Counted from the stretch's first letter, positions 32,982-40,193 are shown. The stretch: 64,000 nucleotides of DNA from CAVOEB01 sp965249645 (GCA_965249645.1 CBDFML010000011.1:62001-126000); one strand, 5' to 3'. Made by a program: numbers and translations. Notes: generated by a model not told the origin, from the letters alone.

Positions 32982-34026
32982 ATAGTTTTTTCGGCAAGCC
33001 GGACTGACGCTTAATTGAACTAAGCGTGTCTGGATTCACGTCCTCGCTACCTTGTGAGAACGCGAGCTGCACAATCTGGACCTTGCCTCCGACCATCCCC
33101 TTGTAGGTCTTGTGGCTGCCCTTCTGTCGGTCGAACTTAAATCCATGTTTGTGTAGGATTTCTAAGACATCGCGATATTTCATTACGGCCTCGTGGGGGA
33201 TCAAGCGCTCTAAATCCCAAATTGTATCCGCAACTCCGGCTGCCATAGCTGGAGTAACTCGAAGCGTGGCATGTATTCTGCAAAAGTTGTAATTAGCAAA
33301 ATGCAAAGACGTGGCGGCTTTCAAATTATCTAATTTTTTACTGAACCCATTCGTTAGTCTCGTAAGCCTTCTCATGCTCATACGCACGGTCAGATTTTGC
33401 CGTTCAATGAGACTGGTTGAAATCTTGTTGTGGTCAGGCTCGCCGAAGATCGGATATTTGCGGCAACTTACTACCCCGCCCGGTGAGTAGCCTTCACGCA
33501 CCGGGCGGGGCCTTGCGTGTATCTTTTTGACGAGTTGGGCGAAATCGACATTGCGATTGTAGGGTGTTGCATCGAACGCGGTTGCGACCGCATTGAGATA
33601 TTCACCGAAACCGTCTGTGCTGATTTGGGGGCAACCAACCAAACGTTCGCGCAGGTCGGCCATAAAGCCATAAGCGACCGGCCCCTCGCGCTTTCCAATG
33701 CGAAAGGACGGAACGAGTTTCGTGTCGGCATCCATTGCGATGAAAATGAATTGAGATCCAAGTTCGGGGTTGTGGCGCTCGCGATCCTTTAGCTGCTTGT
33801 CTTTCTTACCGACGTAACACCAAATCTCATCGCACTGGATTGTCCCGGCGGGAATATCGCGCATTACGTCGTCCATGATGGACATGCAATGCTCGCCAGT
33901 ACGGACCATCAATCTCGTGACGGTGTCGCGGTGGACATCAAACATGCGCTCGCAGCTGCGGATTGAGCAGCCTTCGACAAGCGCGTTGATGACTTGAATT
34001 TGCTTTTCGCGAGGTAGGCGATTCAT
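32971..34026 (-). CDS. IS1-like transposase with C-terminal HicA toxin domain
   Basis: 351 residues. Residues 1-275 are an IS1-family transposase: an N-terminal helix-turn-helix (INALVEGCSIRSCERMFDVH), QCDEIW (Asp66), ISTDGFGEYL (Asp138), SLIERQNLTVRMSMRRLTRL (Glu208), FCRIHATLRVTPAMAAGV. Residues 282-351 are a complete HicA domain: YRDVLEILHKHGFKFDRQ, the catalytic KGSHKTYKG (Gly303-Ser-His305), and VNPDTLSSIKRQSGLPKKLF. HicA is an mRNA-cutting toxin normally encoded as a separate 60-80 residue protein. There is no stop between the parts; an internal ATG at codon 282 could also give free HicA. Both catalytic sets look complete. Confidence 0.88.
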   Translation of the reverse strand: MNRLPREKQIQVINALVEGCSIRSCERMFDVHRDTVTRLMVRTGEHCMSIMDDVMRDIPAGTIQCDEIWCYVGKKDKQLKDRERHNPELGSQFIFIAMDADTKLVPSFRIGKREGPVAYGFMADLRERLVGCPQISTDGFGEYLNAVATAFDATPYNRNVDFAQLVKKIHARPRPVREGYSPGGVVSCRKYPIFGEPDHNKISTSLIERQNLTVRMSMRRLTRLTNGFSKKLDNLKAATSLHFANYNFCRIHATLRVTPAMAAGVADTIWDLERLIPHEAVMKYRDVLEILHKHGFKFDRQKGSHKTYKGMVGGKVQIVQLAFSQGSEDVNPDTLSSIKRQSGLPKKLFRS

Positions 34027-34204
34027 TGTCTGGTCCCTTGAGAAAATCAGGGATCGGGTGCCTTGCAGATATCTGTAAGGACTGGACGAATCGCCCCAGA
34101 ATCGCTATATTAGATGTGCTGGTCATAGCTTAGGGGCTCAATCCCTGAGTGTTGATCCAAGGGCTTGGTGGCTGTTAGCGCAGTCATCAGCCCCGATTTA
34201 AAGA

Positions 34205-34279
34205 TGGTCCCGGGTCTACGATTCGAACGTAGGTCTCCGCACGTGTAAGGAGGGTGTCCTACCACTAGACGAACCCGGG
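34205..34279 (-). tRNA. tRNA-like gene, anticodon TAC (Val) with weak anticodon stem
   Basis: The minus strand folds as a 75-base cloverleaf with an encoded CCA end: acceptor CCCGGGT with ACCCGGG (7 pairs), D stem GTCT with GGAC (one G-U), T arm CTACG-TTCGAAT-CGTAG (5 pairs), A73 discriminator. The anticodon loop is CTTACAC, giving TAC, which reads Val codons; A73 agrees. The anticodon stem (CCCTC with GTGCG) has only three of five pairs, so it may be degenerate or specialised. The first 15 bases overlap the 3' end of the small winged-helix gene, whose TAG stop lies in the D stem. Lies inside the transposable element. Confidence 0.6.
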
Positions 34280-34714
34280 TCCACTAGTTTCCGAGCCGCT
34301 TGTACCAACAGGCGGCTCGGTTTCGTTTGACGGCTCGTTATCTCCCTGGCCGTCTCGATTGAGCTTCCAAACGTTGTGCTCATTGATAATCTCGCCGTCA
34401 TTCTTCAGGCGCGTGAGCTGCGGCGAAAGGCTCGTGCGTTCTAGGCCAGCGTTCCAGCGGACCCGGATGTTTTCTAAGAGTTCGCGCGCCGTATAGCCCT
34501 GCGGCCAAGTCTCTTGGAGCAGCTTGACGACCATTTTCTTGATGGTCTTGGGTTGAGTTTCCGTGACTGACGGCATGATAAGCGGCAGATAAGTCTGTTC
34601 GCTCTTTTCCCCATCGGAAAGCTGGCGAAACAAACGCTCGGCTATCTCAATGTCGGCCAGTTCCCGCTTCAACTGGAGCTTTCGTTCGCGGAGTTGTTTC
34701 AGAAAATCTACCAT
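34265..34714 (-). CDS. Small coiled-coil winged-helix protein
   Basis: 149 residues, no named family. Residues 1-35 are a strongly charged coiled coil (LRERKLQLKRELADIEIAER). Residues 55-120 look like a winged helix (KTIKKMVVKLLQETWPQGYT, ARELLENIRVRW, LSPQLTRLKNDGEIIN). The tail is Gly/Ser/Thr-rich and disordered, and it runs into the tRNA-like gene. The gene sits under a near-consensus promoter that leaves almost no leader, with an inverted repeat over the -10 box suggesting autoregulation. It may regulate the element or its transposition. Passenger in the transposable element. Confidence 0.7.
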   Translation of the reverse strand: MVDFLKQLRERKLQLKRELADIEIAERLFRQLSDGEKSEQTYLPLIMPSVTETQPKTIKKMVVKLLQETWPQGYTARELLENIRVRWNAGLERTSLSPQLTRLKNDGEIINEHNVWKLNRDGQGDNEPSNETEPPVGTSGSETSGPGFV

Positions 34715-34733
34715 GAGTCCAATATAGGGACTC
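34715..34733. promoter_or_regulatory. Inverted repeat over the -10 box of the small winged-helix gene
   Basis: GAGTCC-N7-GGACTC brackets the -10 hexamer and abuts the ATG at 34714. It is a likely operator for self-repression by the protein it precedes. Confidence 0.5.
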
Positions 34734-34749
34734 CAGACTTCGTTGTCAA
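34721..34749 (-). promoter_or_regulatory. Strong sigma-70 promoter with leaderless start
   Basis: On the minus strand: TTGACA, exactly 17 bases, TATATT, then GGACTC and the ATG. A transcript beginning 6-7 bases after the -10 box would start at the ATG itself, so the mRNA would be leaderless. Further palindromes lie upstream (GTTATCGATAAC at 34769-34780 and TTGTCA-N9-TGACAA). Confidence 0.7.
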
Positions 34750-34834
34750 CAATATTCTGACAACAACTGTTATCGATAACGACTCACTGATGGGGGTTGG
34801 CGCAAGAGGGTCGGCGCGTCAATAGGGGAATTCG

Positions 34835-34852
34835 TCAAATTAGGACACTACC
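34835..34852 (-). repeat. Right terminal inverted repeat
   Basis: Reverse complement of the left repeat, 18 of 18 bases. Confidence 0.9.
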
Positions 34853-34864
34853 CGTCAACGGTTT

Positions 34865-34881
34865 TGTTCATTTTTTGAACA
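34865..34881. promoter_or_regulatory. Palindromic operator candidate 3 (TGTTCA-N5-TGAACA)
   Basis: TGTTCA-TTTTT-TGAACA just outside the right end of the element. If the element and one copy of its target repeat are removed, sites 1 and 3 would stand about 30 bases apart, close to three helical turns, between the two divergent transcription units. Confidence 0.6.
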
Positions 34882-35046
34882 CTGCCTGACCGAGGCGCCT
34901 AACAGCTCATTTCCCAGGCCATGGGCGTTCCCGGGTGCCATTTGAAATTCCCGCCCATCGGGTTCTATTACTTTGCCTCGCGTCAATCGCAACAATGAAT
35001 TATGGTCCAACGCTGAGAAAATGAGAGAAGGAACCCGCGTCGCATT

Positions 35047-36717
35047 ATGACGGTTGCGCCAATCTCCTCTGGTAACAAGCAGGTTTCGCTCAACGACGAC
35101 ACGTCGAAGGCGAGCCGCCTGCATGCGCTTCTGACGGCGCCTGAGCTGGGCTTTCTCATGGAGGCTCACAACGGCCTCTCGGCGAAGATCGTCGAGGAAG
35201 CGGGCTTTGCCGGGGTCTGGGCGTCGGGCCTGTCGATCTCCGCGGCGCTTGGCGTGCGCGACAGCAACGAGGCGTCCTGGACCCAGGTCCTCGAGGTCCT
35301 CGAGTTCATGTCCGACGCCACGACCATCCCGATCCTGGTCGACGGCGATACGGGCTACGGCAACTTCAATAACGTCCGCCGCCTGGTGCGCAAGCTTTGC
35401 CAGCGCCGAATTGCGGGCGTCGCCATCGAGGACAAACTCTTTCCCAAGACCAATTCCTTCATCGGCGAAGGTCAGCCCCTGGCCGACGTCGACGAGTTCT
35501 GCGGCAAGATCAAGGCCGGCAAGGACAGCCAGACCGACCCGGACTTCTGCCTGATTGCGCGCACCGAGACGTTGGTCTCGGGCTGGGACGTGAACGAGGC
35601 ACTCGACCGGGCCGCGGCCTATCACGAGGCCGGGGCCGACGGCGTGCTCGTCCATTCCAAGCATCCCACGGCGAACGAGGTGCTGGCCTTCATGGCGCAA
35701 TGGGAGCACCGCTGCCCGGTGGTCATCGTACCCACCATGTATTACCGCACCCCCACGTCCGTCTTCGAGGATGCCGGGATCGCGATGGTGATCTGGGCCA
35801 ACCACAATTTGCGCGCCTCGATCGCGGCCATGCGCGAGGCGAGCCGGCGGATTTTCGAGGAGCAAAACCTGACCGGCGTGGAAGGCCGCATCGCCAGCGT
35901 CAAGGATGTCTTCCAGCTCGCCGGCAACCAGGAACTGGCCGAGGCGGAACGCCACTATCTCGCGCCCAATCGTCAGTCGCAGCGCGCTATCCTGCTCGCC
36001 GCCTCGCGCGGCGCGGCGCTCGGCTCGCTCACCGAAGAGCAGCCCAAATGCATGGTCGATATCCGCGGCAAACCCCTGCTCAACCATCTGGTCGACACCT
36101 TTGGCCAGTCGGGCATCGCCGACGTCACGGTGGTGCGCGGCTATAAGAAGGAAAAGATCGATTTCGCCTCGATCAAAACCGTCGACAACGATGCCTTCGA
36201 GGAAACCGGCGAGGTCGCCTCGCTCGCCTGCGCCGCAGACCGCCTCACGGGGCCCTGCTTCGTCAGCTATGGCGATATCCTGTTCCGCAACTATGTCCTC
36301 GACGATCTGCTGGATTTCGCCGACGACATCATCGTAGTGGTCGATGCCAACTGGCGTGAGCGCGAGTTGACAGGAACCGACACCGCCCTCGACCTGGTTA
36401 GTTGCTCGCGGCCCTTCACCGGGCGTTATCTCGACGACGATGTGGTGCGTGCCACGGCGATGGGTCCAGCCGTCGCTCCGGCCTCGGCCGACGGCGAGTG
36501 GATCGGCCTCGTCAAGCTGACCGACGCGGGCGCGAAGCAGGTTGCCCAGGAAATCGAGACCATGGATGCTGATGGTACGGTCCGAACGGCCGGCCTGCCC
36601 GAGCTGTTCGGTCGTCTGATCGCACGGGGTGTATCTGTTCGGGTGATGTACATCGCGGGCCACTGGCTCGACATCGATGACCTGTTCGATCTGGCCAACG
36701 CGCGGAATCAACTGTGA
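35047..36717 (+). CDS. Phosphoenolpyruvate mutase fused to nucleotidyltransferase
   Basis: 556 residues. Residues about 20-310 are PEP mutase: FLMEAHNGLSAKIVEEAGF, VDGDTGYGNFNNVRRLV, the diagnostic EDKLFPKTNSF (128-138) and LIARTETLVSGWD. This enzyme makes the carbon-phosphorus bond of phosphonopyruvate. Residues about 313-556 are a nucleotidyltransferase: RAILLAASRGAALGSLTEEQ, PKCMVDIRGKPLLNHLVDTF and FVSYGDILFRNYVL as metal site. The second half presumably activates a phosphonate head group with CTP before transfer to glycan or lipid, as in known PEP mutase-cytidylyltransferase fusions. Stop overlaps the next gene as GTGA. Both domain calls are firm. Confidence 0.92.
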   Translation: MTVAPISSGNKQVSLNDDTSKASRLHALLTAPELGFLMEAHNGLSAKIVEEAGFAGVWASGLSISAALGVRDSNEASWTQVLEVLEFMSDATTIPILVDGDTGYGNFNNVRRLVRKLCQRRIAGVAIEDKLFPKTNSFIGEGQPLADVDEFCGKIKAGKDSQTDPDFCLIARTETLVSGWDVNEALDRAAAYHEAGADGVLVHSKHPTANEVLAFMAQWEHRCPVVIVPTMYYRTPTSVFEDAGIAMVIWANHNLRASIAAMREASRRIFEEQNLTGVEGRIASVKDVFQLAGNQELAEAERHYLAPNRQSQRAILLAASRGAALGSLTEEQPKCMVDIRGKPLLNHLVDTFGQSGIADVTVVRGYKKEKIDFASIKTVDNDAFEETGEVASLACAADRLTGPCFVSYGDILFRNYVLDDLLDFADDIIVVVDANWRERELTGTDTALDLVSCSRPFTGRYLDDDVVRATAMGPAVAPASADGEWIGLVKLTDAGAKQVAQEIETMDADGTVRTAGLPELFGRLIARGVSVRVMYIAGHWLDIDDLFDLANARNQL

Positions 36718-37853
36718 TTGCCGCCGACGAGTTTCTCGAACCCGCGCGTGAGCGCGGGTTCGATTTCTATACCGGCGTACCCTGCTCATTTCTCACCCCC
36801 ATCATCAACCGCGTAATTTCCAATCCCCGGCTCGACTATGTCGGCGCCGCCAGCGAGGGCGAGGCCGTCGCCATCGCCGCCGGCGCCTGGCTTGCCGGGC
36901 GCAAGACCGTGGTGATGTGCCAGAACTCCGGGCTCGGCAACACGGTCAACCCTCTGACCTCGTTGAACTATCCGTTTCGCATCCCGACGCTGCTGATCGT
37001 GACCTGGCGCGGCCAGCCGGGCCTCGCCGACGAGCCGCAACACGAACTGATGGGCGAGATTTCCCCCGATCTGCTTGCCCTCATGCGCATCCCTTACTGG
37101 CGATTTCCCGGAGCGGCGAACGAGGTTGCCGAGGCAATCGAGCAGGCCGAGGCCGAGATGGACCGGAGCGGATTGCCCTACGCCTTTCTCATGGAGAAGG
37201 GCGCGGTGCGCGACGACGGGCTCGACGAGCCCGCACCCGGCGACGCTCTCGAAGGCGAGATCGAGGATCGCTGCGCGCACGGCGCGCCGCCGCGCCGCGC
37301 CGAGGCGCTTGAGCGGGTGCTGGCCGCCGTACCGGACAGCGCCGCGATCGTCGCCACCACCGGCAAGACCGGGCGCGAGCTTTTCACCCTCGCCGACCGG
37401 GCGCAACATCTCTACCAGGTCGGCTCCATGGGCGGGGCCTCGGGCTGCGCGCTGGGGGTCGCGCTCAACATCGAGCGCCCGGTCGTGGTGCTTGACGGTG
37501 ATGGAGCGGTGCTGATGAAGCTGGGCACCCTCGCCACCATCGGCGCGCAGCGGCCCGCCAACCTGATCCATCTGTTGCTCGACAACGGGGTCCACGATTC
37601 GACTGGCGGCCAGCGGACAGTCTCGGCCACGGTCGATTTCGCCAGCCTCGCCCGTGCGGCCAATTACCCGAGTGCCTGGCGGGCCGATTCGCTGGACGGG
37701 CTCGACGCCGCGCTGCGCTCCGCGCTCGCCTCGCCCGGCCCCCATTTCATCCATTTACGCATCGCGCCGGGTTCGATGAGCCGGTTGGGCCGCCCCACCG
37801 TCGCGCCGCTCGAGGTCGCCCGGCGCTTCAAGGCGTTCCTCGCCGGCAATTAG
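36714..37853 (+). CDS. Phosphonopyruvate decarboxylase
   Basis: 379 residues from a GTG overlapping the previous stop. TPP-dependent decarboxylase layout: FYTGVPCSFLTPIINRV and AASEGEAVAIAAGAWLAGRK in the pyrimidine half, VLDGDGAVLMKLGTLATIG (TPP motif GDG...N-type region) and LLDNGVHDSTGGQ in the pyrophosphate half. It pulls the unfavourable PEP mutase reaction forward by making phosphonoacetaldehyde. The usual next enzyme, 2-aminoethylphosphonate transaminase, is not in the window, so either it is elsewhere or another phosphonate is made. Converges on the methyltransferase with a 4-base overlap of ends. Confidence 0.92.
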   Translation: MIAADEFLEPARERGFDFYTGVPCSFLTPIINRVISNPRLDYVGAASEGEAVAIAAGAWLAGRKTVVMCQNSGLGNTVNPLTSLNYPFRIPTLLIVTWRGQPGLADEPQHELMGEISPDLLALMRIPYWRFPGAANEVAEAIEQAEAEMDRSGLPYAFLMEKGAVRDDGLDEPAPGDALEGEIEDRCAHGAPPRRAEALERVLAAVPDSAAIVATTGKTGRELFTLADRAQHLYQVGSMGGASGCALGVALNIERPVVVLDGDGAVLMKLGTLATIGAQRPANLIHLLLDNGVHDSTGGQRTVSATVDFASLARAANYPSAWRADSLDGLDAALRSALASPGPHFIHLRIAPGSMSRLGRPTVAPLEVARRFKAFLAGN

Positions 37854-38761
37854 GGTGTGCTGGCGGATTTGACCGATACCGTGTCGAGCATCACGAAGTT
37901 GCGTAGCAACCAGCCGGCCATCCGTCCCAGCAGCGGCAGGCGCACGAGCATACCGATGAATCGCCGCAATCCACGGTTCTCTTTTTCGTAGTCATCAAGA
38001 TTGGTGACGCCCACCAAGCGTTCAACTGTTCGATCCTCGCAATTGCCGATAGCGAGCGTAATCTCCTTGCGGTGACACCAGGGCCAACGCAACCAGAGAA
38101 TTGACTCGATGTAGCGGGGATCATTACCTGAGAGACGGTAAAACGGACGACGGAGAAGACGCGGCAGATAGTGAATCAACCAGGTGCGAGAGTGGGAATC
38201 GTAAGGCACGAGACGATGAGGCACCTGGTGATATGCGAGACCTCTTGGTTTAAGGACGCGTGCTTCCTCACCGTAATATGGCTTCAACAACTGTGGTTGC
38301 ACATGCTCAAGAACCTGTTGGCTGAAGATCACATCGACACTGTCGTTGTCGAGCGGCACGGTCAGACCGTCATAGCGCCAAAAGCGCGGCTCGACGATGC
38401 CACATTCGGCGGCGAGCAATCGGTTCCAGTCTTCACAGGGGGAATTGGGATCGACGCCATAGATGCCGCGAAAACCGATAGCGAACAAGTAAAGAAGGGT
38501 CAGCCCGCCACCGCATCCATGATCGAGAATGACAATCTCGTCGCGTTGTCGACCCTGTTGCACCTCGCGCAGGACGGCAAGGATAAGCCCGAGATGTGCG
38601 GGAGGCCGGACCTCAGAGGCGCGCGCCGCCGAGACAAAGGATTCCCAGAGAACCGTCAGCGGCTGGCCCGCTTCATTAGCGTTTCGAAGCTCGAGGATGA
38701 GTTGTTTGAGCTGCGGCCAGCCAATGGGCGGCGGCGGCGAATTACTTGTCATTTCCGCCAT
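37850..38761 (-). CDS. SAM-dependent methyltransferase
   Basis: 303 residues. IVILDHGCGGGLTLLYLFAIGF and GIYGVDPNSPCEDW form the SAM site; VIFSQQVLEHVQ and EEARVLKPRGLAYHQVPHR follow, as in class-I methyltransferases of glycan loci. The C-terminal 60 residues are basic and hydrophobic (LRRFIGMLVRLPLLGRMAGW), possibly a membrane anchor. It is the last gene of the rmlB-rmlA-antiterminator group. Substrate unknown. ATG 38761 or the ATG four codons in (38752) is the start. Confidence 0.78.
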   Translation of the reverse strand: MAEMTSNSPPPPIGWPQLKQLILELRNANEAGQPLTVLWESFVSAARASEVRPPAHLGLILAVLREVQQGRQRDEIVILDHGCGGGLTLLYLFAIGFRGIYGVDPNSPCEDWNRLLAAECGIVEPRFWRYDGLTVPLDNDSVDVIFSQQVLEHVQPQLLKPYYGEEARVLKPRGLAYHQVPHRLVPYDSHSRTWLIHYLPRLLRRPFYRLSGNDPRYIESILWLRWPWCHRKEITLAIGNCEDRTVERLVGVTNLDDYEKENRGLRRFIGMLVRLPLLGRMAGWLLRNFVMLDTVSVKSASTP

Positions 38762-38764
38762 ACG

Positions 38765-39262
38765 TCAGACCGCCTCGATGTCGCTGCCCGGAACCGTGAC
38801 GCGCACCTCGCGCCCCATCAGCCGCAACAGGATCATGACCCGATCGGCGTCGCTCGCCGCCTGGAAGATACCTTCAAGTTCGGCGAGCGGGCCTTCAAGG
38901 ATGCGCACCTTGTCGCCCGAGCGGAAATTCTCCACGCCGAGCTCGAAATGACCGTCGGGACCCGCCCGCGCCGCCAACGCGTCGACCACCGTGTCGGGCA
39001 CCGGGCTCGGGCCCTCGTCGCCGCCGATGACGTGACTGACCCCGAAGGTCGAGAGGATCGGCCGCCACGGCTCCGCCTCAAGGTCAACACGAACAAACAA
39101 ATAGCGCGGGAAGAGCGGGCGCAACACGGTGTCTATACGGCGGGCATGACGCCGCTGGCGTCGCACCAAGGGCAACCACGCCTCGAAGCCCTGGCGTTCG
39201 AGGTTTAACAGCGCCCGGGATTCTCCCTGGGCCAGGGTATGGACGACGTACCACTGCTTCAT
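38765..39262 (-). CDS. RfaH/NusG-like transcription antiterminator
   Basis: 165 residues. The NGN domain is clear: MKQWYVVHTLAQGESRALLNLERQGFE is spread over residues 1-27, with LRPLFPRYLFVRVD in the middle; the C-terminal KOW domain is at FRSGDKVRILEGPLAELEGIF. It is shorter and more diverged than housekeeping NusG, and its position in a glycan locus fits the RfaH role of stopping premature termination in long polysaccharide operons. A candidate ops site lies in the leader of the 30 kb operon. It stands three bases from the methyltransferase gene and 67 bases downstream of rmlA. Confidence 0.88.
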   Translation of the reverse strand: MKQWYVVHTLAQGESRALLNLERQGFEAWLPLVRRQRRHARRIDTVLRPLFPRYLFVRVDLEAEPWRPILSTFGVSHVIGGDEGPSPVPDTVVDALAARAGPDGHFELGVENFRSGDKVRILEGPLAELEGIFQAASDADRVMILLRLMGREVRVTVPGSDIEAV

Positions 39263-39329
39263 GCGCCCCCCGCGGCAACTCCGTTATGCGCCATCCTAGC
39301 GCCGCACGCGCGCGCCGTCATGATCGGGA

Positions 39330-40193
39330 TTAGTCGAGCAAGCGTGCGAGATAGCGACCGTAGTCGGAGTTTTTCTGGGTCTTGGCCATGCGGGCGAACT
39401 GGGTGCGCTTGATCAGTCCGCGGCGCCAGGCGATTTCCTCCGGGCAGGCGACGAGACCGCCCTCGCAACGCTCGACGTCCGCCACGTAGTTCGACGCGGC
39501 CAGCAACGCATCCGCCGTGCCCGCGTCAAACCAGGTGACCTCGGGGCCAATCAGCTCGACCTGCAGCTCCCCCGCGTCCAGATAGACCCGGTTGACGTCG
39601 GTGATCTCAAGTTCGCCCCGTGCCGAGGGTTGCTGCCCGCGAGCGATTTCGACCACTCGGCCGTCGTAGAAATACGACCCGGGCACCGCATAGGACGAGC
39701 GCGGGCGCGTCGGTTTCTCCTCCAGGCTGACCGCGTTGCCCTTCCCGTCGACTTCGACCACGCCGAACTGGTCGGGGTGGTCGACCGGATAGCCGAACAG
39801 CGCCGCACCGCGTTCGAGCGACGCGGCGTGTGCCAGAAGATCGGGAAACCCGGGCCCGTGAAAGATGTTGTCGCCAAGCACCAGCGCCACCGGTTCGCCG
39901 GCAATGAAGGATTCACCGATCAGCAGCGCCTCGGCAATCCCGCTCGGCGTGATCTGTTCGCCATACTCGATGGCCAGACCCCATTGCGAGCCGTCGCCCA
40001 GCAGAGTCTGGAAATGACTGCGTTCCTCAGGCCGGGCGATCAGCAGCACTTGGGTAATGCCCGCCTGCATCAGGGTGCAGAGTGGGTAATAGATCATCGG
40101 CTTGTCGTAGACTGGCAGTAGCTGCTTGCTCATGCAGAGCGTCGAAGGGTAGAGCCGGGTGCTTTCGCCTCCGGCCAGGATGATGCCTTTCAT
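39330..40193 (-). CDS. rmlA: Glucose-1-phosphate thymidylyltransferase
   Basis: 287 residues. MKGIILAGGESTRLYPSTL, QLLPVYDKPMIYYPL, EYGEQITPSGIAEAL, VLGDNIFHG and EEKPTRPRSSYAVPG are all RmlA hallmarks, and the length is exact. It makes dTDP-glucose, the substrate of the adjacent rmlB. Start overlaps the rmlB stop as ATGA. RmlD is not found in the window, so the final dTDP-sugar is unclear. Confidence 0.95.
   Translation of the reverse strand: MKGIILAGGESTRLYPSTLCMSKQLLPVYDKPMIYYPLCTLMQAGITQVLLIARPEERSHFQTLLGDGSQWGLAIEYGEQITPSGIAEALLIGESFIAGEPVALVLGDNIFHGPGFPDLLAHAASLERGAALFGYPVDHPDQFGVVEVDGKGNAVSLEEKPTRPRSSYAVPGSYFYDGRVVEIARGQQPSARGELEITDVNRVYLDAGELQVELIGPEVTWFDAGTADALLAASNYVADVERCEGGLVACPEEIAWRRGLIKRTQFARMAKTQKNSDYGRYLARLLD

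Larger units (their letters stand above)
32373..34852. mobile_element. 2.5 kb IS1-like transposable element with passenger genes
   Basis: The element is bounded by perfect 18-base terminal inverted repeats (GGTAGTGTCCTAATTTGA) and contains a transposase-HicA fusion, a HicB-like gene, a tRNA-like gene and a small winged-helix protein. Flanking bases GTCAA on the left and right (32366-32370 and 34854-34858) may be a decayed target duplication. Base composition is visibly richer in A and T than the flanking DNA. It is inserted in the divergent control region between ptmE and the phosphonate genes. Repeats, transposase and composition all agree, so the boundaries are well supported. Confidence 0.88.
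34715..35046. other. Divergent control region, right part
   Basis: No gene seen in this 332-base stretch. It holds the promoter of the small winged-helix gene, the right end of the transposable element, palindrome site 3 and the leader of the PEP mutase gene. A GAAGGA 18-23 bases before the PEP mutase ATG is the only purine-rich candidate ribosome site and is rather far. Confidence 0.6.

Noticed and set aside
34865..34881. Rho-independent terminator at TGTTCATTTTTTGAACA
   Set aside because: The T run is in the loop, not after the stem, and the same arms recur twice with other loops; an operator fits better.
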